Positions 16,166 through 25,974 of a stretch of DNA of 64,000 nucleotides are shown here, piece after piece. Location of the stretch: positions 1 through 64,000 of the forward strand of contig NZ_CAMIHD010000001.1 in the NCBI RefSeq assembly GCF_946222835.1, given 5' to 3'. The position numbers were made by a program, and so were the translations under genes. The DNA is from an uncultured Corynebacterium sp. Its GTDB lineage: Bacteria > Actinomycetota > Actinomycetes > Mycobacteriales > Mycobacteriaceae. Each line of letters begins with the position of its first letter. The stretch's first letter is position 1. A model generated the notes under the pieces. It had not been told where the DNA came from. It saw only the letters and a list, made by a program, of their open reading frames with translations, and did not search any database.

Positions 16166-19100
16166 ATGGCGACCCCAATGCTGGCCGGCCTGCTCAAGGT
16201 AGCGGCCTCGGACCCCAAGCTTAAGGGCATGATTTCCCATGTGGGGGAAGATCTCCACATCACCGGCTTGGATCAGTCCCGGCCGTGGGCCCTGGGCACT
16301 TTGGCCCATCACACCCCAGTGCTCGTGGTGACTGCCACTAGCCGTGAGGCGGAAGATCTCACGGCGGAGCTAACGGCGATGCTGGGGGAGAAAGTGGCCA
16401 TGTTCCCCGCATGGGAGACACTGCCGCATGAGCGCCTGAGCCCTGGCGTAGACATCATTGGCCGCCGCGCCAAGGTGATACACAACCTCGGTAGCCTGCA
16501 GGTCATTGTTACCGCTGCCCGCGGACTTTCCCAGCCCATTCTCAAGGATGTAGAAGGCCGTACCCCCGTTTGTCTCGAAGAAGAGCAGGAGTACGACTTT
16601 GATGAGGTAGTCCGTGAGCTCGAGTTCCGCGCTTATAAGCACGTGGACATGGTGGCCAAGCGGGGCGAGTATGCCACTCGCGGCGGCATTATTGATATTT
16701 TCCCCACCACTCTGGATTATCCGGTCCGCGTGGAGTTTTGGGGCGATGAGATTACCGATATTCGCCAGTTTTCCGTGGCCGACCAGCGCACTATCCCAGA
16801 AATCGAGGTGGGCCGCGTAGATATTTTCCCAGCCCGCGAGCTTCCTATTACGGATGCCATCGCAGCACGCGCGGCCGATCTCGCGGTCAAGCACCCCGGC
16901 AATCCCGCCTTGGTGGAGCTATTGACCAAGGTAAGCGAGCACATTCCGGCCGAAGGCATGGAAGCACTTTTGCCCGCGCTTTCCGACGCCGCAATGATCA
17001 CCCTTCCCGAATTCCTCCGCCCCACCACCCACGTGGTGATGGTCGGCCCGGAAAAGATTCGCCGCCGCGTCGCGGATTTAGAAAAGACCGATGCTGAATT
17101 CCTGGCTGCTGGATGGGAAGCTGCGGCCATGGGTGCGGATGGCCCGTTGGCAACCGAAGGACTCGATACCGAGGCCTCGAGCTACCGCTCCTATGAATCG
17201 CTCGAGGTTTCCATCGGCGAGTCCGGCCTGCCTTTGTGGACCTTCTCCCCACCGGGAATGCTCGCTGCCCCAGAGGAGGAGACCCTCCCACTCGAATTCG
17301 AGCCAGGGCCCACCCCGCGCGGCAATATCGAAGAGATCGACGCCATGATGGCCCAACTCCTCGCGCATACCAACGCCGGAGGCCGAGCGGCCTTTATCGC
17401 TCCGGCACAGGGCGCTATCAAGCGCATGGTGGATCGCTTCGCGGAAAAAGGCATCCGCACCAAGGTTGCTACCCCTGGCTGGGAGCCCACTGCCGGAGAA
17501 GTCACCCTGTACCAGGCGCTAAGCCACGCTGGATTAGTTTTCCCCAAGGTGAAAAAGCCCAAGGATGCTGAGGCTCTCCCGCTAGTCGTCGTTACCGAAA
17601 CCGATCTGACCGGTAACCGCGTTGGCGATATCGCCGAAGCGAAGCGGCGCCCCGCCAAGCGCCGCAATAAGGTCGATCCGCTTGCCCTAAAACAGGGCGA
17701 TTTTGTGGTGCACGAAACCCACGGCATTGGCAAATTCCTAAAGATGGCCGAGCGCACCATCCAATCCGGCGATGAAACCAGCCGCCGCGAATATATTGTT
17801 CTCGAATACGCCCCCTCCAAACGCGGTCAGCCCGCCGATCAGCTCTGGGTCCCTATGGACTCGCTAGATCTGCTGAGTAAATACACCGGAGGCGAATCGC
17901 CCCACCTTTCCAAGATGGGGGGTTCCGATTGGAAGAACACCAAGAAGAAGGCGCGCGCAGCCGTGCGCGAAATCGCCGGTGAGCTGGTGGAGCTCTACGC
18001 CAAGCGCCAGGCCGCGCCGGGGCACCAATTCGCTCCTGACAATCCATGGCAGGCGGAGATGGAGGATAATTTCCCCTTCGTCGAAACCGAAGACCAGATG
18101 CTTGCAATCGACGCCGTTAAACAGGACATGGAATCCACGGTGCCGATGGACCGCGTCGTCGTCGGCGATGTGGGCTATGGCAAGACCGAGGTGGCCATCC
18201 GCGCTGCTTTCAAGGCTGTACAAGACGGCATGCAGGTGGCCGTTTTGGTGCCCACCACGCTGTTGGCGCAGCAGCACTTTGATACCTTCAGCGAGCGCAT
18301 GACCGGATTCCCCGTCAAGATTGAGGTGCTCTCGCGCTTTACCTCAAAGAAGGAAGCCAAGGAAATCTTCCAGGGATTGGCCGACGGCAGTGTCGATATC
18401 GTCGTCGGCACGCATCGCCTCCTGCAGACCGGTGTGCACTGGAAGAACCTTGGTCTCATCGTCGTGGACGAGGAGCAGCGATTTGGCGTGGAGCACAAGG
18501 AACATATCAAGGCTCTTAAAGCCAGCGTGGATGTGCTCACCATGTCCGCTACCCCTATTCCGCGCACCCTGGAGATGTCGATGGCCGGTATCCGCGAGAT
18601 GTCCACCATTTTGACCCCGCCGGAAGACCGCCACCCCGTGCTGACTTACGTTGGCGCCTATGAAGACAAGCAGGTCGCCGCGGCCATCCGCCGCGAGCTG
18701 CTGCGCGATGGTCAAACCTTCTTCATTCACAATAAGGTCTCTGATATTGAAAAGAAGGCCCGCGAGCTGCGTGACTTGGTACCTGAGGCCCGCATCGTCG
18801 TCGCGCACGGCCAGATGAACGAGGAAGTGCTGGAGCAGACCGTCCAGGGCTTTTGGGACCGCGAGTATGACGTTCTGGTGTGTACCACCATCGTGGAAAC
18901 CGGCTTGGATATCGCCAACGCCAATACCCTCATTGTAGAAAACGCCCACCATATGGGCCTGTCCCAGTTGCACCAGCTGCGCGGGCGTGTGGGCCGCTCC
19001 CGTGAGCGCGGCTATGCCTACTTCCTGTACCCGAAGGGGGCAACGCTAACGGAAACCTCCTATGACCGCCTGGCCACCATCGCTCAAAACAATGACCTTG

Positions 19101-19807
19101 GTGCGGGCATGGCCGTAGCTATGAAGGACTTGGAGATGCGCGGTGCCGGTAACGTGCTCGGTGCTCAACAGTCCGGCCACATAGCCGGGGTGGGCTTCGA
19201 CCTTTACGTCCGTCTTGTTGGCGAGGCGGTAGAAACTTTCAAATCCCTCGCTCGCGGTGAAGCTCCTACCGTAACGGATGAGGGGCCAAAAGAAATCCGC
19301 ATCGATCTCCCCGTGGACGCGCATATCCCGGAGGCTTATATCGATTCTGAGCGCCTGCGCCTAGAGGTCTACCGCAAGCTTGCGGCCTCGCAGGATAATG
19401 ACGATCTCAAGGCCGTTATCGAGGAAATGGAAGACCGCTTCGGTCCGCTGCCGCAAGAGGTCCTGCGCTTGCTTTCGGTAGCCCGCCTGCGCCACCAGGC
19501 GCGCCGCGCCGGGGTATCGGATATCACCGTGCAGGGCACCCGCATCAAGTTCCACCCAGTGGAGCTGCCGGATTCCAAGCAGGTGCGCCTCAAGCGCTTG
19601 TATCCAGGATCCAGCTTTCGCGCGGCGGCGAAGGCCATCAACGTGCCATTCCCGAAGGCGGGGCGCAATGTTACCTCGCCGAAGCTGCGCGATACCGAGC
19701 TCATTCAGTGGGCGGCGGATTTCTTGAGCGCGCTTTTCGACGTCACCCCCATCAACGTCAGCGGCGCCGAGCCCGCCTCCTCCAATGTGGTGAGCGTAGG
19801 AGAGTAG
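16166..19807 (+). CDS. mfd: Transcription-repair coupling factor Mfd
   Basis: The 1213-aa ATP-dependent translocase displaces RNA polymerase stalled at lesions and recruits UvrA. Domains in order: UvrB-like N-terminal module (1-350), RNA polymerase interaction domain (about 505-580, KQGDFVVHETHGIGKF), superfamily 2 helicase core with Walker A GDVGYGKTE (about 666), DEEQRFG (about 767), SATPIPRTLEMSM and the C-terminal motifs QLRGRVGRS and GAGNVLG, then the C-terminal D7 domain. Start ATG 16166 follows AGGAGG and abuts the TetR stop. Its stop TAG abuts the stop of the converging APC gene with no spacer. Confidence 0.97.
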   Translation: MATPMLAGLLKVAASDPKLKGMISHVGEDLHITGLDQSRPWALGTLAHHTPVLVVTATSREAEDLTAELTAMLGEKVAMFPAWETLPHERLSPGVDIIGRRAKVIHNLGSLQVIVTAARGLSQPILKDVEGRTPVCLEEEQEYDFDEVVRELEFRAYKHVDMVAKRGEYATRGGIIDIFPTTLDYPVRVEFWGDEITDIRQFSVADQRTIPEIEVGRVDIFPARELPITDAIAARAADLAVKHPGNPALVELLTKVSEHIPAEGMEALLPALSDAAMITLPEFLRPTTHVVMVGPEKIRRRVADLEKTDAEFLAAGWEAAAMGADGPLATEGLDTEASSYRSYESLEVSIGESGLPLWTFSPPGMLAAPEEETLPLEFEPGPTPRGNIEEIDAMMAQLLAHTNAGGRAAFIAPAQGAIKRMVDRFAEKGIRTKVATPGWEPTAGEVTLYQALSHAGLVFPKVKKPKDAEALPLVVVTETDLTGNRVGDIAEAKRRPAKRRNKVDPLALKQGDFVVHETHGIGKFLKMAERTIQSGDETSRREYIVLEYAPSKRGQPADQLWVPMDSLDLLSKYTGGESPHLSKMGGSDWKNTKKKARAAVREIAGELVELYAKRQAAPGHQFAPDNPWQAEMEDNFPFVETEDQMLAIDAVKQDMESTVPMDRVVVGDVGYGKTEVAIRAAFKAVQDGMQVAVLVPTTLLAQQHFDTFSERMTGFPVKIEVLSRFTSKKEAKEIFQGLADGSVDIVVGTHRLLQTGVHWKNLGLIVVDEEQRFGVEHKEHIKALKASVDVLTMSATPIPRTLEMSMAGIREMSTILTPPEDRHPVLTYVGAYEDKQVAAAIRRELLRDGQTFFIHNKVSDIEKKARELRDLVPEARIVVAHGQMNEEVLEQTVQGFWDREYDVLVCTTIVETGLDIANANTLIVENAHHMGLSQLHQLRGRVGRSRERGYAYFLYPKGATLTETSYDRLATIAQNNDLGAGMAVAMKDLEMRGAGNVLGAQQSGHIAGVGFDLYVRLVGEAVETFKSLARGEAPTVTDEGPKEIRIDLPVDAHIPEAYIDSERLRLEVYRKLAASQDNDDLKAVIEEMEDRFGPLPQEVLRLLSVARLRHQARRAGVSDITVQGTRIKFHPVELPDSKQVRLKRLYPGSSFRAAAKAINVPFPKAGRNVTSPKLRDTELIQWAADFLSALFDVTPINVSGAEPASSNVVSVGE

Positions 19808-21283
19808 TTAGAGTGTGAGCCAGCCGGTGCTCAAGCCCCAAATGGCGGCGGCGGCACCGGCCAGGACAATGGCCACCACGCACCACTCGAAAGTGTTGAA
19901 GATGCGTTCCTTCTTCCACAAACGGGTACCGACATAGGGGATAAGGCCGGGTACTACGGCCAGCGCGCCGAGCAGGACGTAGACGGGGTCGGCCGCGTAA
20001 ATCAGCCACAGGGAATAGATGAACGCGAGCAAAGAGATCATCAAGTGCTTGCGGTTGTCCTTACGGCTTACTTCTGGTCCGGAAAGATCGAACTTGATGC
20101 CCGCCTGCGGGTGAGATAGCCCCTTGCCACGCAACGTCAGAAGCAATAGGTACAGGGAAGAAAAGATATACGGCAGCAGATACATGATGGTCGCTAGCTG
20201 CACCATGGCGTTATAAGACGCCTCGTTAAGGTAGAAGACGATGATAAATAGCTGGATGGCCATCGTGGAGATTAGCTGTGCTACCCACGGCGCACCCGCC
20301 ACGTTGATGGTGCCAATGCGGCGGGGGATCAGGCCATCGATGGCCATCATCACGATGGGTTCGGCGCATAACATCTGCCAGGACACGTAGGCACCTAATA
20401 CCGACAAGCACAGCCCGATGGACACTAGTGCGCCGCCCCAGGGGCCGATAACTTCAGTGAGCACAGAAGCCATGGAATTATCTGGTAGCGCGGCTAGTTC
20501 TTCCTTGGTCATGACGCCAAAGCTCAAGGTAGACACGGAGACTAGTAGTGCCAGCACGGAAAAGAAGCCGATGACGGTCGCGCGGCCGACGTCGGTGCGT
20601 TTTGCTGCCTGCTTGGAATAAACAGATGCTCCCTCCACGCCAATGAAGACCCACACGGTAAAGAGCATGATTCCCTGGACCTGCTCGAAGACGCTGGCTT
20701 CGGAAGCGCGCCCCCAGAAGTCCAAGGTGAATGTATCCCAGCTGAATCCAAGAAACGCAATGAGCACCACAAAGGCCAGGATGGGCACAATCTTGGCAAT
20801 CGTGGTGATGAGGTTCATAAACGCGGCCTGCTTGAGGCCACGGGCAAGCACCGCGAAGATGCCCCAAGAAAGCAGGGAGACGGCAATGGCGGAGGTCCAG
20901 TAATGGTCGGCGTCGAAAAGCGGCAGGTAATGGCCCACCGTATTGAAAAAGAGGGTGGCATATCCCACCTGCGCCATAACGGAGCCCAGCCAATAGCCCC
21001 AGCCCGAGGTAAAACCAATAAAATCGCCGAGGCCGGCGCGCACATAGGAATAGACGCCAGAATCAAGGTGCGGCTTGCGGCGGGCCAAAATCTGGAACAC
21101 AAAAGCAACAGAGAGCATGCCGACGCCCGCGACCAGCCAGCCAATGAGCATCGCGCCTGGGCCGGCAACGGAAGCAATGTTTTGCGGCAGCGAGAAAATG
21201 CCCGCGCCTACGGTAGAACCGATAATGAGCGCGACGAGGGTCCACAACGTCACGGAGTGGGATTTAGTCTGGCTGGAGGTCAT
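19808..21283 (-). CDS. Basic amino acid / polyamine antiporter, APC family (ArcD/LysI-like)
   Basis: The 491-aa protein has 12 or more membrane helices. The first has the APC substrate-binding glycines IGSTVGAGIFSLPQN, and GLGDFIGFTSGWGYWLG follows. It resembles arginine:ornithine antiporters and the corynebacterial lysine permease LysI, so it probably exchanges a basic amino acid. The 3' end converges on mfd with no intergenic base, and no terminator is visible between the two stops, so read-through antisense RNA is likely. Confidence 0.85.
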   Translation of the reverse strand: MTSSQTKSHSVTLWTLVALIIGSTVGAGIFSLPQNIASVAGPGAMLIGWLVAGVGMLSVAFVFQILARRKPHLDSGVYSYVRAGLGDFIGFTSGWGYWLGSVMAQVGYATLFFNTVGHYLPLFDADHYWTSAIAVSLLSWGIFAVLARGLKQAAFMNLITTIAKIVPILAFVVLIAFLGFSWDTFTLDFWGRASEASVFEQVQGIMLFTVWVFIGVEGASVYSKQAAKRTDVGRATVIGFFSVLALLVSVSTLSFGVMTKEELAALPDNSMASVLTEVIGPWGGALVSIGLCLSVLGAYVSWQMLCAEPIVMMAIDGLIPRRIGTINVAGAPWVAQLISTMAIQLFIIVFYLNEASYNAMVQLATIMYLLPYIFSSLYLLLLTLRGKGLSHPQAGIKFDLSGPEVSRKDNRKHLMISLLAFIYSLWLIYAADPVYVLLGALAVVPGLIPYVGTRLWKKERIFNTFEWCVVAIVLAGAAAAIWGLSTGWLTL

Positions 21284-21340
21284 TGGCCTAAAATACCTTG
21301 AATAGCCCCATAATGGGAACTCGGGCTAGACTTTGTGCAC

Positions 21341-21928
21341 ATGACTGTGCTGTTGCTCGATGAACGCTGGCCCACCATGATCCCCATGCAGGCACACGGG
21401 AAGTTGCGTGGCCCTGTTAGTTTCACCGGTGAGGTGCCGGTGTCCGTGCGGTGGAATTTTTCCGATCTCCTGGTGGGGGAGGACGCCATCGGAACCTTGG
21501 TCAGCACCGATGAACACGATCCCGAAACTCGCGCCCGCCTTGCAACCGGCGAGCCCGTCATTCGCGCTGAATCCCTCGCTGATCCAGTCATGCAGGCGCG
21601 CCAGACTATGGCCACCGCGCGGCGCATCGGTGAGTGGGAGCGCGAGCAAACTCACGCCTCGCTCCTGCCTTATCTCGAAGAAGAATCCGCCGAATTCGCC
21701 TGCGCTGTGCGCAACCATGAACCGGAAAGCGAGATGCTCAAGGAATTGGGCGATATCTTCCTGCAGGTACTTTTCCATGCAGAAATCTCTACCTTTTCGC
21801 TTGACGACGTCGCTCAGAGCTTCGTCACCAAGATGCGCGCCCGTGCCCCGTACCTATTTGATGGCACAACGGAGCTAGTCGACGTCGACACGCAAGAGCG
21901 GCTGTGGCGTGAAGGCAAGGGAATGTAG
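21341..21928 (+). CDS. mazG: MazG-family nucleoside triphosphate pyrophosphohydrolase
   Basis: The C-terminal half is a MazG domain with the metal-binding EEESAEFACAV helix and ELGDIFLQVLFHAEI, which hydrolyse (d)NTPs to monophosphates and PPi as housecleaning. The N-terminal 90 residues (VLLLDERWPTMIPMQA) resemble the extra domain of mycobacterial MazG (Rv1021). Start is ATG 21341 (195 aa); a GTG two codons earlier is possible. There is no Shine-Dalgarno sequence but a -10-like TAGACT at 21327-21332, so the mRNA may be leaderless. Gene order mfd-mazG-lpqU-like-eno equals Rv1020-Rv1023. Confidence 0.88.
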   Translation: MTVLLLDERWPTMIPMQAHGKLRGPVSFTGEVPVSVRWNFSDLLVGEDAIGTLVSTDEHDPETRARLATGEPVIRAESLADPVMQARQTMATARRIGEWEREQTHASLLPYLEEESAEFACAVRNHEPESEMLKELGDIFLQVLFHAEISTFSLDDVAQSFVTKMRARAPYLFDGTTELVDVDTQERLWREGKGM

Positions 21929-21939
21929 GATGGCTTCTC

Positions 21940-22701
21940 ATGAAGAGGCTGGTGCAGATATTCGGGGGCTGTGGGGTGGCCATAGTCGTGATTATCGCGC
22001 TAGTAGTATGGCTGTTGACGGGACACGGTAGTTCTCAGCAGCCTGTACCGGACAGTATTCCGCCCGTGGAAGGCAAGGAGGTCGCACATATTGACGTCAA
22101 TGCCCCCGGCCGCACCGCGGATAAGCTCACTTACTGGGCCGCTGACCTAGCTGAGGAAACCGGTATCCCGCCGTCAGCCCTGCGCGCCTATGGCAATGCT
22201 GAGCTCATTGCTCAGCAAAAGTGGCCTAATTGTCACCTGCGGTGGAATACCCTTGCCGGACTGGGCTTCGTCGAAACCCGCCATGGCACCTATAACGGCA
22301 ATTGGTTTAAGCCCTCCAAGCTTGACGACGCCGGCTACCCCCAACCACCGATTAACGGCATTGCCCTCGATGGATTGAACAATACGGCTCACACCCCAGA
22401 TACCGACAATGGTGAAATCGATGGGGACTCCGAATATGACCGCGCGGTCGGACCCATGCAATTCATCCCCACTACGTGGCAAGCGGTAGGTGCCGATGCC
22501 AATGGTGACGGCAAAGCAGATCCCAATCAAATTGATGACGCCGCACTCGGTGCCGCTGGACTTCTGTGCTTTGGTGACCGAGATCTCTCTGATCCGGATC
22601 AGTGGCAGGAAGCGGTCCTGAATTACAATCAGTCCAGCGAGTATTTGCAGAAAGTTGCACACGCAGCTAATGCCTACTCGGTTCCGCAGAGAGCCAAGTA
22701 G
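21940..22701 (+). CDS. Membrane-anchored lytic transglycosylase (MltB/SLT-like, LpqU-type)
   Basis: The 253-aa protein starts with an N-terminal membrane anchor (residues 9-27, GVAIVVIIALVVWLL) and no lipobox cysteine. The extracellular domain is a soluble lytic transglycosylase: NTLAGLGFVETRHGTYNG with the catalytic Glu, then AVGPMQFIPTTWQAVGADANGD and DDAALGAAGLLC. These enzymes cleave the MurNAc-GlcNAc bond of peptidoglycan by forming 1,6-anhydro-MurNAc. It corresponds in position to lpqU (Rv1022). Start ATG 21940, 12 bases after mazG. Confidence 0.88.
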   Translation: MKRLVQIFGGCGVAIVVIIALVVWLLTGHGSSQQPVPDSIPPVEGKEVAHIDVNAPGRTADKLTYWAADLAEETGIPPSALRAYGNAELIAQQKWPNCHLRWNTLAGLGFVETRHGTYNGNWFKPSKLDDAGYPQPPINGIALDGLNNTAHTPDTDNGEIDGDSEYDRAVGPMQFIPTTWQAVGADANGDGKADPNQIDDAALGAAGLLCFGDRDLSDPDQWQEAVLNYNQSSEYLQKVAHAANAYSVPQRAK

Positions 22702-22790
22702 TGTCACACAGCAAAGTTTTCTGTCACAATTGAGAATGTGGCTGGACCAGTTGGCCCAGAGCGAACATTATTAGAGGAGTGAAAAACAGC

Positions 22791-24068
22791 ATGGCTGATA
22801 TCATCCACACTTTCGCCCGCGAAATTCTCGATTCCCGTGGCAACCCAACTGTTGAGGCAGAAGTCTTCCTTGATGACGGCGCCCGCGGTGTTGCTGGCGT
22901 TCCATCCGGTGCTTCTACCGGTGTGCACGAGGCTCACGAGCTGCGCGACGGTGGCGAGCGCTACCAGGGCAAGGGTGTTCTGAAGGCTGTTGAGAACATC
23001 AACGAGAAAATCGCCGATGAAATTGCTGGTTTCGAAGCAGATGACCAGCGCCTCATCGACCAGGCACTGATTAAGCTGGACGGCACCGACAATAAGTCCG
23101 AGCTTGGCGCTAACGCTATCTTGGGCGTTTCCATCGCCACAGCTAAGGCCGCTGCAGAGTCGGCTGCTTTGCCGCTGTACCGCTACATCGGCGGCCCGAA
23201 TGCTCACGTGCTGCCAGTGCCGATGATGAACATCCTCAATGGTGGCGCACACGCCGACTCCGGCGTTGACGTCCAGGAATTTATGATCGCTCCGATTGGT
23301 GCCGAGTCCTTCGCAGAGGCTCTGCGCATGGGTGCCGAGGTATACCACGCACTGAAGGCAGTGCTGAAGGACAAGGGCCTGTCCACTGGTCTGGGCGACG
23401 AAGGCGGCTTCGCTCCGTCCGTTGACTCCACCAAGGCTGCTCTCGACGTCATCGTTGACGCCATCAAGAAGGCCGGCTTCGAGCCTGGCAAGGACGTAGC
23501 TCTAGCGCTCGACGTTGCTTCCTCCGAGTTCTTCAAGGATGGCAAGTACCACTTCGAGGGCGGCGAGCACACCGCTGAAGAAATGTCCAAGGTCTACGAG
23601 GAACTCATCGATGAGTACCCAATCGTATCCATCGAGGATCCGCTGCAGGAAGACGATTGGGATGGCTATACCACCCTGACCGCTGCAATCGGCGAGAAGG
23701 TACAGATTGTCGGCGATGACTTCTTCGTGACCAACCCTGCTCGCCTGCAGGAGGGCATTGAGAAGAAGGCAGCCAACGCACTGCTGGTGAAGGTCAACCA
23801 GATCGGTACCCTGACCGAAACCTTCGATGCTGTCGAGCTGGCTCACCGCAATGGCTACCGCACCATGATGTCCCACCGCTCCGGTGAAACCGAGGACACC
23901 ACCATCGCTGATCTGGCTGTTGCGCTGAACTGTGGCCAGATCAAGACTGGTGCTCCAGCCCGCTCCGAGCGCGTAGCTAAGTACAACCAGTTGCTCCGCA
24001 TTGAGCAGGAGCTTGGCGACGGCGCAGTCTACGCCGGCTACTCTGCATTCCCGCGCTTTAAGGCTTAA
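22791..24068 (+). CDS. eno: Enolase
   Basis: The 425-aa enzyme converts 2-phosphoglycerate to phosphoenolpyruvate. It shows AREILDSRGNPTVE, GASTGVHEAHELRD, the metal ligand regions ALALDVASSEFF and SIEDPLQEDDW, the catalytic LLVKVNQIGTLTE and the MMSHRSGETEDT signature. ATG 22791 follows AGAGGAG. The terminator hairpin at 24084-24109 lies in the tail of the converging HNH gene, and the two coding regions overlap by 11 bases. Confidence 0.98.
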   Translation: MADIIHTFAREILDSRGNPTVEAEVFLDDGARGVAGVPSGASTGVHEAHELRDGGERYQGKGVLKAVENINEKIADEIAGFEADDQRLIDQALIKLDGTDNKSELGANAILGVSIATAKAAAESAALPLYRYIGGPNAHVLPVPMMNILNGGAHADSGVDVQEFMIAPIGAESFAEALRMGAEVYHALKAVLKDKGLSTGLGDEGGFAPSVDSTKAALDVIVDAIKKAGFEPGKDVALALDVASSEFFKDGKYHFEGGEHTAEEMSKVYEELIDEYPIVSIEDPLQEDDWDGYTTLTAAIGEKVQIVGDDFFVTNPARLQEGIEKKAANALLVKVNQIGTLTETFDAVELAHRNGYRTMMSHRSGETEDTTIADLAVALNCGQIKTGAPARSERVAKYNQLLRIEQELGDGAVYAGYSAFPRFKA

Positions 24069-25233
24069 TCGCTTCCTTTCTCGGCGCCCTCGCATTACCG
24101 CGGGGGCGCTTTCGCATGTCTAGGCACTGTTGCCAGGTTTGCTTCCAATTCACGGTGCGCGGCGCCAAGGGTCCTTGGGCGCGGTCAATCTCGAAGGTGC
24201 CGTCCGAAAAGAGCCAAGTGACGTCCCCGGTTATTGGATCCATGATGTAGCGAGCTCTACCATCGGTCTTCACGTTGTGGTGGTGCTGACATAGCGTTAC
24301 TAAATTGTCGACACTCGTCGGCCCGCCGTCCGCGTACTCCACCCGATGATCAAGCTGGCAATAGTGCGCCGGCATGGAGCATCCTGGCCATCGGCACGTG
24401 GCATCGCGACCGTGGACCCATGCCCTGATTTGCTCAGTAGGAACGTACGAGGATGTTTCTTGCGGGCACAGCTCGCGAGTCATGGAGTAGTTGCTTAAGT
24501 GCTCCGTAAGGACGCACCATCCCGCCGATGGGAGGTACACCCTAGAAGTATCACCGCCGGCGGCATAGGTATTGATTACTACCTTTGTCTGGGTGCGATT
24601 AAAGATCAGAGCTTCCAGTGCCTCTGGCTTGGTAATGTTCTTTTTTCGCGCTGCTTTGTCGATATGGCGCGATATAGCGCTGGCGGTGGCCTTATCCGTC
24701 TTTAAAGTGATGGTGGCCTGGCCCTTTGAATAGGAGATGGAAAGGGAACGCTCGATTTCTTTCTCAATATTCGGCTTGAGGATGCCATCAATATAGTCAC
24801 GCAAGAACCTCCGGATTTCAGATTCCGTGGGGACATGCTGCGCAGGTTCCTTTGGTGTGAGGAAGTCTGCGAGGGCGGCGTCGACTAGTTGAATACTTTC
24901 TGCGTCGTCGCCAAGCGGGGCAATTTCGGCATCAATTACGTGCAGCCGCGGGAGGTCTAGGATCCAATGTTCGGTTTGCACCGCCGTGGTCAACGGCAAT
25001 TCTTGCATGCGCAGATGTGAGCGGAGCGCGGATAAAACTCGCCAGTAGCTTAGACCCACACGCTTAGATAGAGCGGTGGTGGTGCATTCGACATCGTCTT
25101 CTAATCGTGGGAGCACGGCTTGGTAAAGCTGCCAGGACTGAATGCGTTGGAGCATAGCCAAAACACAGACAGTGTCGTCGAGGTTATTAGTGGAAAAGTA
25201 GGCTTTCTTCGGTGGTGAATCGCTGGCTGTCAC
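24058..25233 (-). CDS. HNH endonuclease domain protein (DUF222-like, 13E12-repeat type)
   Basis: The start GTG 25233 is chosen because AGAGGGGG lies 8 bases before it (391 aa); a longer frame to 25269 exists. The N-terminal two thirds are helical as in the actinobacterial DUF222 family. The C-terminal HNH domain has CRWPGCSMPAHYCQLDHRVEYADGGPTSVDNL then LCQHHHNVK, with the two Cys, the DH pair and HHH. These proteins are abundant in actinobacteria and often vary between strains; their biological role is mostly unknown. The 3' end overlaps eno by 11 bases, and its last codons contain the eno terminator. Confidence 0.85.
   Translation of the reverse strand: MTASDSPPKKAYFSTNNLDDTVCVLAMLQRIQSWQLYQAVLPRLEDDVECTTTALSKRVGLSYWRVLSALRSHLRMQELPLTTAVQTEHWILDLPRLHVIDAEIAPLGDDAESIQLVDAALADFLTPKEPAQHVPTESEIRRFLRDYIDGILKPNIEKEIERSLSISYSKGQATITLKTDKATASAISRHIDKAARKKNITKPEALEALIFNRTQTKVVINTYAAGGDTSRVYLPSAGWCVLTEHLSNYSMTRELCPQETSSYVPTEQIRAWVHGRDATCRWPGCSMPAHYCQLDHRVEYADGGPTSVDNLVTLCQHHHNVKTDGRARYIMDPITGDVTWLFSDGTFEIDRAQGPLAPRTVNWKQTWQQCLDMRKRPRGNARAPRKEAIKP
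24084..24113 (+). terminator. Terminator hairpin after eno, inside the converging gene
   Basis: A 10-bp stem (GCGCCCTCGC/GCGGGGGCGC, one T-G pair) with loop ATTACC lies 16 bases after the eno stop, followed by TTTCG. It overlaps the last codons of the HNH gene on the other strand. The U-tract is short. Confidence 0.65.
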
Positions 25234-25352
25234 GGAATGGTCCCCCTCTGGAATAAATCGCACACCCAATCGAATTTATGTTCACTACTATAAGGGTTCG
25301 CGCCAGTATTGGCAAGGCTATCAGCGAAAAAATGTGCGAAATATCAGGGGTA

Positions 25353-25937
25353 CTAATAGCTGAAAATAGTATCGGCTATTGCCTCGAGCTCTTTATCATC
25401 GAATTTCTTACCGCATGTGGCCAGGGAGCCGACCCCAGCCATATACATAGTAAACAGTTTGTCGGGGAGGGGAGCGGCCGCTGTCATGTCAAGGACTTCG
25501 TAGATGGGCGCGTATTTTCTATCGAACTCTGCAAAGTCGGGAACGAGTTCCTCGAATGCCTTGTCGCCGTGGGAGAGTAAGTATTTGCCATCCTCCAAGA
25601 TCGGATCATTCTTGCAGGCGACGCTTCCGGCTTTCTTGAGGGGCGTTGCATTGACATCGTAGCTGGTGGGCCCGTCGTCGTTATCAGAGGCTCCTGCTCC
25701 GAACATATTCAAATAATAGTCCGGAATCGTCCCGTGCTCTTTGATGTGGTAGATGAAGCCGCTCTTAGTATTGAGATCGTAGCTTCTGCTTGTGGTGGTT
25801 GGGGTCGCGCTGCTGGTAGGGCTGTTGGTCGTGGAGGATTCAGCCTGAGCGGTAGATTCTTCCTCGTGGTCAGAAGTGCCGCAGGCGCTGAGTAGAGTAC
25901 CGATGGTTACTAATAGAAGAAGGCCCTTGAGGGGCAT
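25353..25937 (-). CDS. Lipoprotein of unknown function, paralogue 1
   Basis: ATG 25937 gives a 194-aa protein with a lipoprotein signal peptide (MPLKGLLLLVTIGTLLSAC, Cys at residue 19) and a Ser/Thr/Glu-rich spacer (to about residue 48). The globular domain begins YDLNTKSGF. Two further cysteines, in VACKNDP and ATCGKKFDDKEL, match cysteines in the next gene and may form a disulfide. It is the tandem neighbour and paralogue of 25975-26502: both share DLNTK, a PD-Y-Y-type segment, KKAG-V-CKND and CG-F-D-EL. No known family. Not part of the conserved eno-DivIC interval known from mycobacteria, so it is probably accessory. Confidence 0.78.
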   Translation of the reverse strand: MPLKGLLLLVTIGTLLSACGTSDHEEESTAQAESSTTNSPTSSATPTTTSRSYDLNTKSGFIYHIKEHGTIPDYYLNMFGAGASDNDDGPTSYDVNATPLKKAGSVACKNDPILEDGKYLLSHGDKAFEELVPDFAEFDRKYAPIYEVLDMTAAAPLPDKLFTMYMAGVGSLATCGKKFDDKELEAIADTIFSY

Positions 25938-25974
25938 GACTATTCCTTGAGTGAGGAGAATATTGTTCGAGGCT

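Noticed and set aside
21341..21928. MazG as part of a toxin-antitoxin system
   Set aside because: No MazE/MazF-like gene is adjacent, and the gene lies in the conserved mfd-eno housekeeping block.
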